This document shows positions 23,737 to 32,885 of a stretch of DNA of 46,827 nt, in pieces. The stretch is from Bordetella parapertussis. Lineage in GTDB: Bacteria; Pseudomonadota; Gammaproteobacteria; Burkholderiales; Burkholderiaceae_C. A program made the translations under genes and the position numbers. The notes under the pieces were generated by a model. The model was not told where the DNA came from. It worked only from the letters and a program-made list of their open reading frames with translations, and ran no database searches. Positions within the stretch are counted from its first letter, which is position 1. Every line of letters begins with the position of its first letter. The stretch covers positions 1 through 46,827 of the forward strand of contig CAMCES010000011.1 in NCBI GenBank assembly GCA_945873925.1. The letters are read 5' to 3'.

Positions 23737-24660
23737 TCACCAAGCAGGTGCCAGCTGGGCCAAGCCTTTGGGTGCTTCTCGCTCATCTTCAAAGCTGATG
23801 AGTTCATAGGCATCGGGGCGGCTGAGCAGTTCGCGCAGCAGCAGATTGTTCAAGGCATGCCCAGAGCGAAATGCGCTGTAGGCAGCCAACAAAGGCCTGC
23901 CCAGCAAATACAAATCGCCCATCGCATCCAAGATCTTGTGTTTGACAAACTCATCGTCGTAGCGCAGACCTTCGCTGTTGAGTACCTTGTAGTCGTCCAT
24001 CACGATCGCGTTGTCTAGCCCGCCCCCCAAAGCCAAACCATTGGCCCGCATGTGTTCAACATCCTTGGTAAAGCCAAAGGTGCGCGCTCGGGCAATGTCT
24101 TTGACATAGCTGCCTGATTCAGTGTCGAACTCCACCCGCTGACCGGTGGAGTCGACCGCTGGGTGCTGAAAGTCAATTTCAAAACTCAGCTTGTAGCCAT
24201 GGTGCGGTGTCAACCGTGCCCATTTTTTGTTTTCACCCTCCCCCTGCTCAACCGCCACAGGCTTGACCACGCGGATGAACCGCTTGGGGGCGTTTTGCAA
24301 AGCAATGCCAGCGCTTTGCAACAGGAACACAAACGATGCGGAAGAGCCGTCCAAGATAGGCACTTCTTCGGCCGTGATATCGACATAAAGGTTGTCAATG
24401 CCCAGACCAGAACATGCTGACATCAGGTGTTCAACCGTGTGCACCTTGGCGTTTTGCGCTGATATGGTGGAAGCCATGCGGGTGTCTGTGACCGCGATGG
24501 CGCTCACAGGTATGTCCACCGGATGCGCCAAATCGGTGCGGCGAAACACCACGCCAGCGTCGGGTGGCGCCGGCCGCAAGGTCAATTCCACACGCTGACC
24601 GCTGTGCAAGCCCACGCCCACCGCGCGGGTGATCGACAGAAGTGTTCGTTGTTTCAGCAC
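23737..24660 (-). CDS. lpxC: UDP-3-O-acyl-N-acetylglucosamine deacetylase LpxC
   Basis: The zinc enzyme committing precursors to lipid A synthesis. The 307-residue product has zinc ligands His78 (HTVEH), His241 and Asp245 (KHKILDAMGD), with catalytic His268 in FRSGHALNN. MLKQRTLLSITRAVGVGLHSG is the family N-terminus. The start codon is GTG at 24660, 9 bases after the ftsZ stop, with no obvious Shine-Dalgarno; translation may depend on coupling to ftsZ. It is the last gene of the dcw cluster. Confidence 0.97.
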   Translation of the reverse strand: MLKQRTLLSITRAVGVGLHSGQRVELTLRPAPPDAGVVFRRTDLAHPVDIPVSAIAVTDTRMASTISAQNAKVHTVEHLMSACSGLGIDNLYVDITAEEVPILDGSSASFVFLLQSAGIALQNAPKRFIRVVKPVAVEQGEGENKKWARLTPHHGYKLSFEIDFQHPAVDSTGQRVEFDTESGSYVKDIARARTFGFTKDVEHMRANGLALGGGLDNAIVMDDYKVLNSEGLRYDDEFVKHKILDAMGDLYLLGRPLLAAYSAFRSGHALNNLLLRELLSRPDAYELISFEDEREAPKGLAQLAPAW

Positions 24661-24669
24661 CCGGTGATT

Positions 24670-25947
24670 TTAGTCAGCCTGCTTGCGCAAGAACGCTGGG
24701 ATCTCGTAATTGTCCATGCCGCCGGATGACATGGCATCAACCTTGGCCGCGGCTTGCGTCCTGTCACGGGTTCGCCAAACGCTGGGCACATTGACATTGG
24801 TGCTGGCGTAATCGGGCTTGGGGTTGGGCGTCGCCATGCCATTGGGCATGCTGTCGCTGCTGGCAGAGGAGGTGCTGCTGCTGTTCGATGGCATGCTGGT
24901 GCTGGGCATGACTGCTTGTGCGGTTGGGTAAGACACATCATGGGTACCGGTACGGATCACCGACAAGGGTGGAGCCACGCGCCGCCCGGCTTGCGCCAAA
25001 CCGGTCGCCACCACGGTCACACGTATTTGGTCGCCCAAGGATTCATCGTAAGCCGTGCCGTAAATCACATGCGCTTCTGGCGAGGCAAAGGCGCGGATGG
25101 TGTTCATGGCTTCGCGTGACTCGGCCAACTTCAAAGCGCCTTTGGCTGCGGTGATCAGCACCAACACGCCTTTGGCACCGGTCATGTCCACACCTTCTAA
25201 CAAAGGGCATGCCACGGCTTGCTCGGCGGCAATGCGCGCGCGGTCGGGGCCACTGGCAGTGGCAGTGCCCATCATGGCTTTGCCCTGCTCACTCATGACG
25301 GTTCGCACGTCCTCAAAGTCCACATTGACCAATGCCTCGACATTGATGATTTCTGCAATGCCGCCAACCGAGTTTTTCAATACATCGTTGGCGAATGAAA
25401 ACGCCTGGTCTACGCTGACATCGTCACCCAAGACTTCAAGCAGTTTTTCATTCAGCACCACGATCAAGGAGTCGACATTGGCTTCCAACTCGGCCAAGCC
25501 GGCTTCGGCATTGGTCATGCGGCGACCGCCTTCCCAATCAAACGGTTTGGTGACCACACCGACAGTCAGGATGCCCATTTCACGAGCGACCCTCGCAACG
25601 ACGGGTGCAGCACCCGTGCCGGTGCCACCACCCATGCCAGCGGTGATGAACACCATGTTGGCGCCTTGCAAAACCTCACGGATGGTTTCAACCGCGGCCT
25701 CTGCAGCGGCTTGACCACGCTCAGGCCTGCTGCCTGCGCCCAAGCCGTTGTCGCCCAACTGAATGACGCGCTTGGCTGAGCTGACATTCAATGCCTGGAC
25801 ATCGGTGTTGGCGCAGATGAATTCCACGCCGCGCACACCACTGTTGATCATGTGTTCAACAGCATTACCGCCGCCGCCGCCCACGCCAATCACGCGGATT
25901 TGGGTTTCAGGGTTGAATTCGTTTGTTTCGATCATTTCAATGCTCAT
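24670..25947 (-). CDS. ftsZ: Cell division protein FtsZ
   Basis: Tubulin-like GTPase forming the division ring. The 425-residue product has the nucleotide loop GVGGGGGNAVEHM (21 on), the tubulin signature GGGTGTG (106-112), the T7 loop region with NVDFEDV, a variable Ser/Pro-rich linker and the C-terminal peptide YEIPAFLRKQAD that binds FtsA. GGAGA precedes the ATG. A 155-base gap separates it from ftsA. On the minus strand it holds a possible weak promoter (TTGACC at 26052-26047 with CTGTAT 17 bases on), which could give ftsZ extra expression. Confidence 0.98.
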   Translation of the reverse strand: MSIEMIETNEFNPETQIRVIGVGGGGGNAVEHMINSGVRGVEFICANTDVQALNVSSAKRVIQLGDNGLGAGSRPERGQAAAEAAVETIREVLQGANMVFITAGMGGGTGTGAAPVVARVAREMGILTVGVVTKPFDWEGGRRMTNAEAGLAELEANVDSLIVVLNEKLLEVLGDDVSVDQAFSFANDVLKNSVGGIAEIINVEALVNVDFEDVRTVMSEQGKAMMGTATASGPDRARIAAEQAVACPLLEGVDMTGAKGVLVLITAAKGALKLAESREAMNTIRAFASPEAHVIYGTAYDESLGDQIRVTVVATGLAQAGRRVAPPLSVIRTGTHDVSYPTAQAVMPSTSMPSNSSSTSSASSDSMPNGMATPNPKPDYASTNVNVPSVWRTRDRTQAAAKVDAMSSGGMDNYEIPAFLRKQAD

Positions 25948-26102
25948 GTTGTTTCTCCAATTCAGTAAATACAGTCAGTTTTGGTGTTGTCATGCGCAGA
26001 TTCAGCCAGGCGGTGCGCCACGGATACAGGGTCGCCATCGTCGGCAGGTCAATGGCATTGTTTGCATGCGCTTTAAGAACGTGTGTGTTGCAGGTGTCAT
26101 GT

Positions 26103-27332
26103 TCAGAAGTTCCCCACAAACCAGTCTTTGACCCGACCCATGGCGGTTTTCATGGACCCATTTTTCTGTGCCACCCGAAAGCCTCGCAAACGGGCCATGC
26201 GTGCTTCTTCCAGCAGGCCCATCACGGTGGCAGCACGTGAATGCGACACCATGTCACTCAAAGCACTGCTGTAGCGAGGTACGCCACGGCGTACCGCTTT
26301 TAAAAATATGTCTTCACCCAACTCGATCATGCCGGGCATCATCGCGCTGCCACCGGTGATCACAATGCCTGAGGACAAAACCTCTTCGTAGCCAGAGTCG
26401 CGCAGGACTTGCTGCACCAACTGGAAAATTTCTTCGATGCGTGGCTCGATGACGCCCGCCAAATTTTGACGGCTGAGCATGCGTGGGCCCCGGTCACCCA
26501 AGCCTGGCACCTCCACCTGCACGTTCGGGTCGGCAAGCAATTGCTTGGCAAAACCAGATTCCACTTTGATGTCTTCTGCGTCTTTGGTGGGTGTACGCAA
26601 AGCCATGGCGATGTCGCTGGTGATCAAGTCGCCTGCGATCGGGATGACCGCGGTGTGGCGAATCGCGCCACCGGTGAAGATGGCAATGTCGGTGCTACCT
26701 GCACCAATGTCCACCAAGGCCACACCCAATTCACGCTCATCATCGGTGAGCACCGACAAACTCGAGGCCAAGGGGTTGAGCATCAAATGGTCCACATCCA
26801 AACCACATCGGCGTACGCACTTGATGATGTTTTCTGCGGCGGTTTGCGCACCGGTGACGATATGCACTTTGGCTTCCAGACGAATACCACTCATGCCAAT
26901 CGGTTGCTTGACATCTTGTCCGTCAATGATGAATTCCTGCGGTTCGACCAGCAAGACCCGTTGATCTGTCGATATGTTGACTGCTTTGGCCGTTTCCACC
27001 ACCCGTGCCACGTCAGCGGCGGTCACCTCGCGGTCCTTGACAGCCACCATGCCATGCGAGTTGATGCCACGAATATGGCTGCCGGTGATGCCTGTGTAGA
27101 CACGGGTTATTTTGCAGTCGGCCATCAGCTCGGCCTCTTTCAAAGCCTGCTGAATGCTTTGCACCGTAGCATCGATGTTGACCACCACGCCACGCTTTAA
27201 GCCATTGCTTGGCGCAATGCCCAGGCCAGCGAGTTTGAGTTCCGCACCAGGCAAGACTTCAGCGACCACCACCATGACTTTGCTGGTGCCAATGTCCAAA
27301 CCCACCACCAAGTCTTTGTACTCTTTTGCCAT
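26103..27332 (-). CDS. ftsA: Cell division protein FtsA
   Basis: Actin-like protein that tethers FtsZ to the membrane. The 409-residue product starts MAKEYKDLVVGLDIGTSKVMVVVAE, containing phosphate loop 1. It shows the ALVDIGAGSTDIAIF and IVITGGSAMMPGM motifs and a C-terminal amphipathic helix (GRVKDWFVGNF) for membrane binding. The frame extends 25 codons upstream into ftsQ; the ATG at 27332 is the family start. The ftsQ stop lies 16 bases upstream. Confidence 0.97.
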   Translation of the reverse strand: MAKEYKDLVVGLDIGTSKVMVVVAEVLPGAELKLAGLGIAPSNGLKRGVVVNIDATVQSIQQALKEAELMADCKITRVYTGITGSHIRGINSHGMVAVKDREVTAADVARVVETAKAVNISTDQRVLLVEPQEFIIDGQDVKQPIGMSGIRLEAKVHIVTGAQTAAENIIKCVRRCGLDVDHLMLNPLASSLSVLTDDERELGVALVDIGAGSTDIAIFTGGAIRHTAVIPIAGDLITSDIAMALRTPTKDAEDIKVESGFAKQLLADPNVQVEVPGLGDRGPRMLSRQNLAGVIEPRIEEIFQLVQQVLRDSGYEEVLSSGIVITGGSAMMPGMIELGEDIFLKAVRRGVPRYSSALSDMVSHSRAATVMGLLEEARMARLRGFRVAQKNGSMKTAMGRVKDWFVGNF

Positions 27333-27348
27333 GAGAACCTCTTTGTAC

Positions 27349-28155
27349 TTACCTTGTTGCTGTCGTATCCAATGTGCTGACACCGCGCAAACGCAGTGCA
27401 TAACCATTCACATGCCGCAAATCTGCCGATTCCAACGCTTGCGCCTGTCTGCCGTAACGCTGACTCACCTGTGCCAGTGTTTGACTCAACCTTTGCACCC
27501 TCGCCATGACTTGCGCTTCGTTGCCACGCCCGAGTTCAATGCTGGCTCCGCTTTTGAGTTGCGCGCGCCAACTGCCTCGGCCCGTGAGCTCCAGGCCATG
27601 GACCTGCAATTCAAGTTTTTCCAATTCGGGTGCCAGGGCTTGAAACATGTGCAATACCCGCACTGATTCGGTGTCCGGACCGATCAAGTTCGGCAGGTTT
27701 TCATCTTCCAATTCACCAAAGTTCGCACTGAACACCTCACCTTGCTGGTTGAGCAAGCGGGAGTCTGATTCCGCGCCCCAATAGGCCACTGGCTCGTGCT
27801 CAAATAAATACACCCGCAAGCGGTCAGGAAACTCACGCTTGACCATGGCTTGACGAACCCACGGGACATTTTCAAATGCTGCTTTGGTTTGCAGCAGGTC
27901 TACCGTGAAAAAGCTGCCTTGCAAGCGTGGCAGCACATTGGCCCTGAGCGTGACTTCGTTGTTGTGGCGCACATCTCCACTGACTGAAATGGTGGTGATG
28001 GAAAACACCGGATGACGAAACGCCCACCACAACACCACGACAGCGCTGGCCACCGCCAAGGCAAGCAGCAGCAGCACACTGGTGATGTTCATCAATCGCA
28101 CATCCAAAGCAAGCTCTGGCTTTTCCTGCATCTGCATCGAATGCCTGGTGCTCAT
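27349..28155 (-). CDS. ftsQ: Cell division protein FtsQ
   Basis: Bitopic divisome protein that links FtsL/FtsB and regulates septal synthesis. In the 268-residue product a short cytoplasmic N-terminus and one transmembrane helix (about 25-47) precede the POTRA domain (VFSITTISVSGDV, then LPRLQGSFFTVDL). The beta domain follows (WVRQAMVKREFPDRLRVYLFEHEPVA). The ATG at 28155 overlaps the ddl stop as ATGA; the frame's upstream extension of 19 codons is inside ddl. Confidence 0.95.
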   Translation of the reverse strand: MSTRHSMQMQEKPELALDVRLMNITSVLLLLALAVASAVVVLWWAFRHPVFSITTISVSGDVRHNNEVTLRANVLPRLQGSFFTVDLLQTKAAFENVPWVRQAMVKREFPDRLRVYLFEHEPVAYWGAESDSRLLNQQGEVFSANFGELEDENLPNLIGPDTESVRVLHMFQALAPELEKLELQVHGLELTGRGSWRAQLKSGASIELGRGNEAQVMARVQRLSQTLAQVSQRYGRQAQALESADLRHVNGYALRLRGVSTLDTTATR

Positions 28156-29126
28156 GGTTGTTTGACCCCCAGATCGCTGTCGAGCCTGGCACTGCGCAAA
28201 ATCGCCATGCACAACGCTGGGTAGGACATGCCCGCCGCCTTGGCTGACATCGGCACCAATGAATGGTCCGTCATCCCGGGGCTGGTGTTCAATTCGAGCA
28301 AAAACGGTTTTCTGTCACTGGCGCGAATCATGATGTCGGCACGACCCCATCCCCGGCAGCCCAAGGACTGATATGCCGCCACACTCAGCGCCTGAATGGC
28401 GGCCTCCTCTTGGGCTGGCAAACCACTGGGGCAGTGGTATTGAACCTTGTCTGTGAAGTATTTGTTTTGGTAGTCGTAAGCGCCTTCGGGGGCTGCAATT
28501 CTCACCACGGGCAGTGCCTGCACAAAAGCAGCTTCTCCCAGCACTGGGCAGGTCACTTCCTCACCATGGATGAAAGCCTCGCACAGCAGGTCAGGGTCGT
28601 ATCGGGTGGCCAGTGCCACGGCCGGCATGATGTCAGCCACTGCACCGACCTTGCTCACGCCGATGGATGAGCCTTCATGTGGCGGCTTGACGATGAAAGG
28701 CAGACCCAGTTTGCCAGCGATCGCGTCGATGTTTTCAGGGGATTGCTCGGACGCCGCCAACCAAACGGAGGCAGGCGTGGACAAACCGTCAGCTACCCAT
28801 AAACGCTTGGTCATGTGTTTGTCCATGGCCATTGCGGATGCCAAGACACCTGAGCCGGTGTATGGAATGCCCATGAGTTCGAGAGCACCTTGCACCGTGC
28901 CATCTTCGCCGTGACGTCCATGCAAACAGATGAAGGCGTGCGTGAAACCCATGCTGGGCAGCGCTTGCAAGGCAGTACTGGCCGGGTCAAAGGCATGCGC
29001 ATTCACACCACTGGCAAGCAGTGCTTTGAGCACACCTTGACCGGACATGAGGGAGATCTCGCGCTCGGCGGAATGCCCACCCAAAAGCACAGCCACTTTG
29101 GCGGTTTGAATGTTGAATGTTGTCAT
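28152..29126 (-). CDS. ddl: D-alanine--D-alanine ligase (DdlB type)
   Basis: ATP-grasp enzyme making the D-Ala-D-Ala dipeptide for MurF. The 324-residue product has VAVLLGGHSAEREISLMSG at the start, the CLHGRHGEDGTVQG motif, KPPHEGSSIGVSKV and the C-terminal LELNTSPGMTDHSLVP, which holds the metal and substrate residues. It overlaps murC and ftsQ by four bases each. Confidence 0.97.
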   Translation of the reverse strand: MTTFNIQTAKVAVLLGGHSAEREISLMSGQGVLKALLASGVNAHAFDPASTALQALPSMGFTHAFICLHGRHGEDGTVQGALELMGIPYTGSGVLASAMAMDKHMTKRLWVADGLSTPASVWLAASEQSPENIDAIAGKLGLPFIVKPPHEGSSIGVSKVGAVADIMPAVALATRYDPDLLCEAFIHGEEVTCPVLGEAAFVQALPVVRIAAPEGAYDYQNKYFTDKVQYHCPSGLPAQEEAAIQALSVAAYQSLGCRGWGRADIMIRASDRKPFLLELNTSPGMTDHSLVPMSAKAAGMSYPALCMAILRSARLDSDLGVKQP

Positions 29127-30556
29127 GGCCTGACCACCTGGAGCTTGGGTTTACCTGCTGCATGCTTGACACCACTCAATTTGCCGGGCAACTGGCCGAT
29201 GGTGCCTGCACCCATGCACATCACCACATCACCATCTTGCGTGTTGCTTCGCAATATGTCTTCGAGTTGCGTTAAATCTTGGGCAAACACCAACGCCTGC
29301 TGCCCCGCCACGCGCAAAGCGTGCGCCAAGGCACGGCCATCGGCTGCCGCGATCGGTTCTTCGCCGGCTGCATACACTTCTGTCAACCACACCACATCTG
29401 CATCTCGCATGACCCGCACAAAGTCTTCAAAACAATCGCGTGTTCTGGTGAAGCGGTGTGGTTGAAATGCCAGCACCAATCGCCGGCCTGGAAAAGCACC
29501 ACGTGCGGCGGCCAAAGTGGCCGCCAATTCAACGGGATGGTGTCCGTAGTCTTCAATCAGGGTGTAGTGGCCGCCATCAGCAGCCAAGTGTTCGCCATGA
29601 CTTTGAAACCGCCGGCCAACGCCTTTGAATTCAGCCAAGGCTTGCACGACGGCTTCATCCGGCACATTGAGCTCGACGGCCACTGAAATGGCAGCCAGTG
29701 CATTGAGCACATTGTGAATACCAGGCAGATTCAATTGAATGTTCAAGTCTGGCAGGGTGATGCCGTTGCTGCGCGAGACACGAAATTGCATTTGCGAACC
29801 GACTGCCCGGACATCCAAGGCTCTGACCTGAGCGTCAGCGGACAAACCATAGCTGGTGATCGGTCGTGACACCTCGGTGAACATGCTGGCCAGCACCGGG
29901 TCGTCTGCGCACAACACGGCAGCCCCATAAAAAGGCATTCGGTGTAAAAACTCGATGAAAGCGGCCTTTAAGCGATTGAAGTCATGGCCATAGGTTTCCA
30001 TGTGATCGGCATCGATGTTGGTGACCACCGACATGATCGGATTCAAGCTCAAAAAGGATGCATCGGACTCGTCGGCTTCGACCACGATGTATTCACCCGA
30101 GCCCAACTTGGCGTTGGCTCCCGCGCTGATCAATCGACCACCAATGACAAATGTCGGATCCAAGCCAGCTTGCGCCAAAACGCTGGCGACCAAACTCGTG
30201 GTGGTGGTCTTGCCATGGGTGCCCGCAATCGCAATGCCCTGCTTCAACCGCATGAGTTCAGCCAGCATCACTGCCCTGGGTACCACGGGAATCCATTTTT
30301 CATGCGCAGCCACCACCTCCGGGTTGTCTGCTTTGACCGCGGTAGATGTCACCACGGCACCTGCACCCGCGATGTGGGATGCGTCATGGCCCACATGGGT
30401 GTGGATGCCCATGGCCTGCAAGCGTCGCAACACCGGGCTGTCTGCCAGGTCCGAACCTGACACGGTGTAGCCCAGGTTGTGAAGTATTTCAGCGATGCCG
30501 CTCATGCCCGCACCACCGATTCCGACAAAATGCACATGACGAATGGCATGTTTCAT
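29123..30556 (-). CDS. murC: UDP-N-acetylmuramate--L-alanine ligase MurC
   Basis: Adds L-alanine to UDP-MurNAc, the first peptide step of peptidoglycan synthesis. The 477-residue product has the UDP-binding start HVHFVGIGGAGMSGIAEIL, the ATP loop GTHGKTTTT (112 on), EADESDASFL and the C-terminal DYGHHPVELAATL. It is 477 long, as usual for the family, and overlaps murG upstream and ddl downstream by ATGA junctions. It is distinct from the recycling paralogue mpl at 14156. Confidence 0.97.
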   Translation of the reverse strand: MKHAIRHVHFVGIGGAGMSGIAEILHNLGYTVSGSDLADSPVLRRLQAMGIHTHVGHDASHIAGAGAVVTSTAVKADNPEVVAAHEKWIPVVPRAVMLAELMRLKQGIAIAGTHGKTTTTSLVASVLAQAGLDPTFVIGGRLISAGANAKLGSGEYIVVEADESDASFLSLNPIMSVVTNIDADHMETYGHDFNRLKAAFIEFLHRMPFYGAAVLCADDPVLASMFTEVSRPITSYGLSADAQVRALDVRAVGSQMQFRVSRSNGITLPDLNIQLNLPGIHNVLNALAAISVAVELNVPDEAVVQALAEFKGVGRRFQSHGEHLAADGGHYTLIEDYGHHPVELAATLAAARGAFPGRRLVLAFQPHRFTRTRDCFEDFVRVMRDADVVWLTEVYAAGEEPIAAADGRALAHALRVAGQQALVFAQDLTQLEDILRSNTQDGDVVMCMGAGTIGQLPGKLSGVKHAAGKPKLQVVRP

Positions 30557-31620
30557 ACGGTCAACTCCTCACACGCAACGGCCATGTCTTGCGCCGCATG
30601 GGTCTTGCGCAAGGCATACGCTTTGTTGGCGACTTGTTCGAGCTGGTCCCTGTGTGTGTTTGCAATGAACTGCGCCAATGCCACGGCGGTCAAGGCTGTC
30701 TGTGGCATCAACCAAGCCGCGTTTTGGGACGACAAAAATTGGGCATTGGCGGTTTGATGGTCATCGACTGCATGGGGAAAGGGCACCATCAGTGCGGCAA
30801 CACCAATTGCCGCCAATTCGCTCACCGTGCTGGCCCCAGCCCTGCAAATCACCAAATCAGCCTGTGCAAAAGCCGAGGCTGTGTCGTCGATAAAGGCCAC
30901 CAAGCTTGCCTCCACCTGTGCATTGGCATAGTTTGTTTTCAAGGCTTCCAGGTGCTTGGCACCGCCTTGGTGAACCACCTCAGGGCGTTGATGCGAGGGC
31001 AGCAAGGCCAATGCTTGTGGCACGACTTGGTTGAGTATTTGTGCGCCCAAACTGCCACCCACCACCACGATTCGCAACGGTCCGCTTCGTTGCGCAAAGC
31101 GCGCAGAGGGCGGGGGAAATTCGGTGAAGGCTTGCCGCAACGGGTTGCCTACCCAATGGGTTTTCGGCAACACTTCGGGGAAGTTGCTCATCACCCGATC
31201 GGCCAATTGCGCGAGTATTTTGTTGGCTGTGCCGGCGACAGCGTTTTGCTCGTGCAGTACCAAAGGCTTGCCACACAGCACACCCATCATGGCCCCCGGA
31301 AAGGTGATGTAGCCGCCAAAACCCACCAGCACATCAGGCTTGATGCGCCGAATGATCCTCAGGCTTTGCCAAAAAGCCTGTAACAAGCCCATCGGCAACC
31401 AGACCAAGGTCAACACGGCTTTGCCGCGCACACCGCCGAAGCGAACCATTTCAAACGCAAATCCTTGGGCAGGCACCAATTGGCTCTCCATGCTGGGTGC
31501 GGGCGCACCCATCCAATGCACTTGCCAACCTTGTTCGCGCAGCAGTTCTGCCAATGCCAGGCCGGGAAAAATATGGCCACCTGTGCCGCCTGCCATCACC
31601 AAGGCTGTGCGTTTGGTCAT
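30553..31620 (-). CDS. murG: Lipid II synthase MurG (GlcNAc transferase)
   Basis: GT28 glycosyltransferase adding GlcNAc to lipid I on the inner face of the membrane. The 355-residue product shows the glycine-rich loop MAGGTGGHIFPGLALAE and GGYITFPGA in the N-domain. The C-domain has VVVGGSLGAQILN and CRAGASTVSELAAIGVAALMVPFPHAVDDHQ (read in two pieces), the UDP-GlcNAc site. ATGA overlaps exist with ftsW and murC. Confidence 0.97.
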   Translation of the reverse strand: MTKRTALVMAGGTGGHIFPGLALAELLREQGWQVHWMGAPAPSMESQLVPAQGFAFEMVRFGGVRGKAVLTLVWLPMGLLQAFWQSLRIIRRIKPDVLVGFGGYITFPGAMMGVLCGKPLVLHEQNAVAGTANKILAQLADRVMSNFPEVLPKTHWVGNPLRQAFTEFPPPSARFAQRSGPLRIVVVGGSLGAQILNQVVPQALALLPSHQRPEVVHQGGAKHLEALKTNYANAQVEASLVAFIDDTASAFAQADLVICRAGASTVSELAAIGVAALMVPFPHAVDDHQTANAQFLSSQNAAWLMPQTALTAVALAQFIANTHRDQLEQVANKAYALRKTHAAQDMAVACEELTV

Positions 31621-32885
31621 ACACGACCTCCGTGCATCAGCAAGCGATTTTCATGGTCAACCCTGAGCACCATGGTCAGGGCAATCAGGTTGAGCAAGAT
31701 CGCCGACCCGCCATAACTCATGAGTGGCAATGTCAGACCCTTGGTGGGCAAGGCGCCCAAATTCACGCCCATGTTGATGAACGCTTGAAAGCCCATCCAA
31801 ATGCCCACACCTTGCGCCACCAGTCCGGCGAACACGCGGTCCATGGCAATGGCTTGGCGACCAATGAACATGATGCGGCGGGTCAACCACATAAACACAC
31901 CGATCACGATGACAACACCGACCAAACCAAACTCTTCACCAATGACTGCCAACAAGAAATCGGTGTGCGCCTCGGGCAACCAGTGAAGCTTTTCGACACT
32001 GCCACCCAAACCGACGCCAAAAATTTCGCCACGGCCGAAAGCAATCAAGGAGTGTGACAGTTGAAATCCTTTGCCCAGGGCGTGCGCTGCACCAAAGGGG
32101 TCGAGGTAGGCAAAAATCCTTTCGCGCCGCCATGGTGAGAGTGCGATCATCAAACCAAATGCCACCACCAAAATACCCGCCATCAGCAAAAACATCCTTG
32201 CATTGACACCGCCTAAAAACAAAATGCCCATGGCGATGACTGCGATCACCAAAAAGGCACCCATGTCGGGTTCTGCCAGCAGCAGGGAACCGACGATGCC
32301 AATGGCGATTCCCATCGGCGTGACTGCCTTGAAAAACTTTTCCTTGACATCCATTTTTCGAACCATGTAGTCGGCCGCGTAAAGCAGGGTTCCGAGTTTG
32401 GCCAATTCAGAGGGCTGGAAATTCATCACCCCAAAACTGATCCAGCGCCTGGCGCCATTGACACTCTTGCCGATGAAAGGCAGCAACACCACAATCAGCA
32501 GCACGATGGATGCGATGAAAACCCATGGTGCCGCCTTCTCCCAGGTATCCATGGAGACCTGAAAAACCAACAAGGCGGCGATGAAAGCAATGCCCAATGA
32601 AAAGCTGTGTCTGATCAGGTAGTGGGCCTGCGACAGGCCACTCGACTGCGCGTTGTCATTGAGGGCAATGGATGCTGAATAAACCATCACCAGGCCCCAC
32701 ATCAAGAGGCCTGCAATTGCCCATATCAATGCTTGGTCAAAACCCTTCACGCTACCGGGTGCTGCGCCGGTGCTGGTGAATTCATGCCCATGCAAACGAA
32801 CCGGCAAAGCATCGATGCTGTCCTTGGGTTGGCTGCCGAGCCATTTGCTGACCCGCCCTCCCCAGCCAAGCAATGAAGTGCTCAT
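31617..32885 (-). CDS. ftsW: FtsW, SEDS septal peptidoglycan glycosyltransferase
   Basis: Divisome glycosyltransferase paired with FtsI. The 422-residue product has about ten transmembrane helices and the FtsW motifs GARRWISFGVMNFQPSELAKLG, LAEPDMGAFLV, AVIGEEFGLVG and LPLMSYGGSAILLN. It has a cytoplasmic N-terminal extension of about 50 residues before the first helix, longer than in E. coli. It overlaps murD and murG by four bases each. Confidence 0.96.
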   Translation of the reverse strand: MSTSLLGWGGRVSKWLGSQPKDSIDALPVRLHGHEFTSTGAAPGSVKGFDQALIWAIAGLLMWGLVMVYSASIALNDNAQSSGLSQAHYLIRHSFSLGIAFIAALLVFQVSMDTWEKAAPWVFIASIVLLIVVLLPFIGKSVNGARRWISFGVMNFQPSELAKLGTLLYAADYMVRKMDVKEKFFKAVTPMGIAIGIVGSLLLAEPDMGAFLVIAVIAMGILFLGGVNARMFLLMAGILVVAFGLMIALSPWRRERIFAYLDPFGAAHALGKGFQLSHSLIAFGRGEIFGVGLGGSVEKLHWLPEAHTDFLLAVIGEEFGLVGVVIVIGVFMWLTRRIMFIGRQAIAMDRVFAGLVAQGVGIWMGFQAFINMGVNLGALPTKGLTLPLMSYGGSAILLNLIALTMVLRVDHENRLLMHGGRV

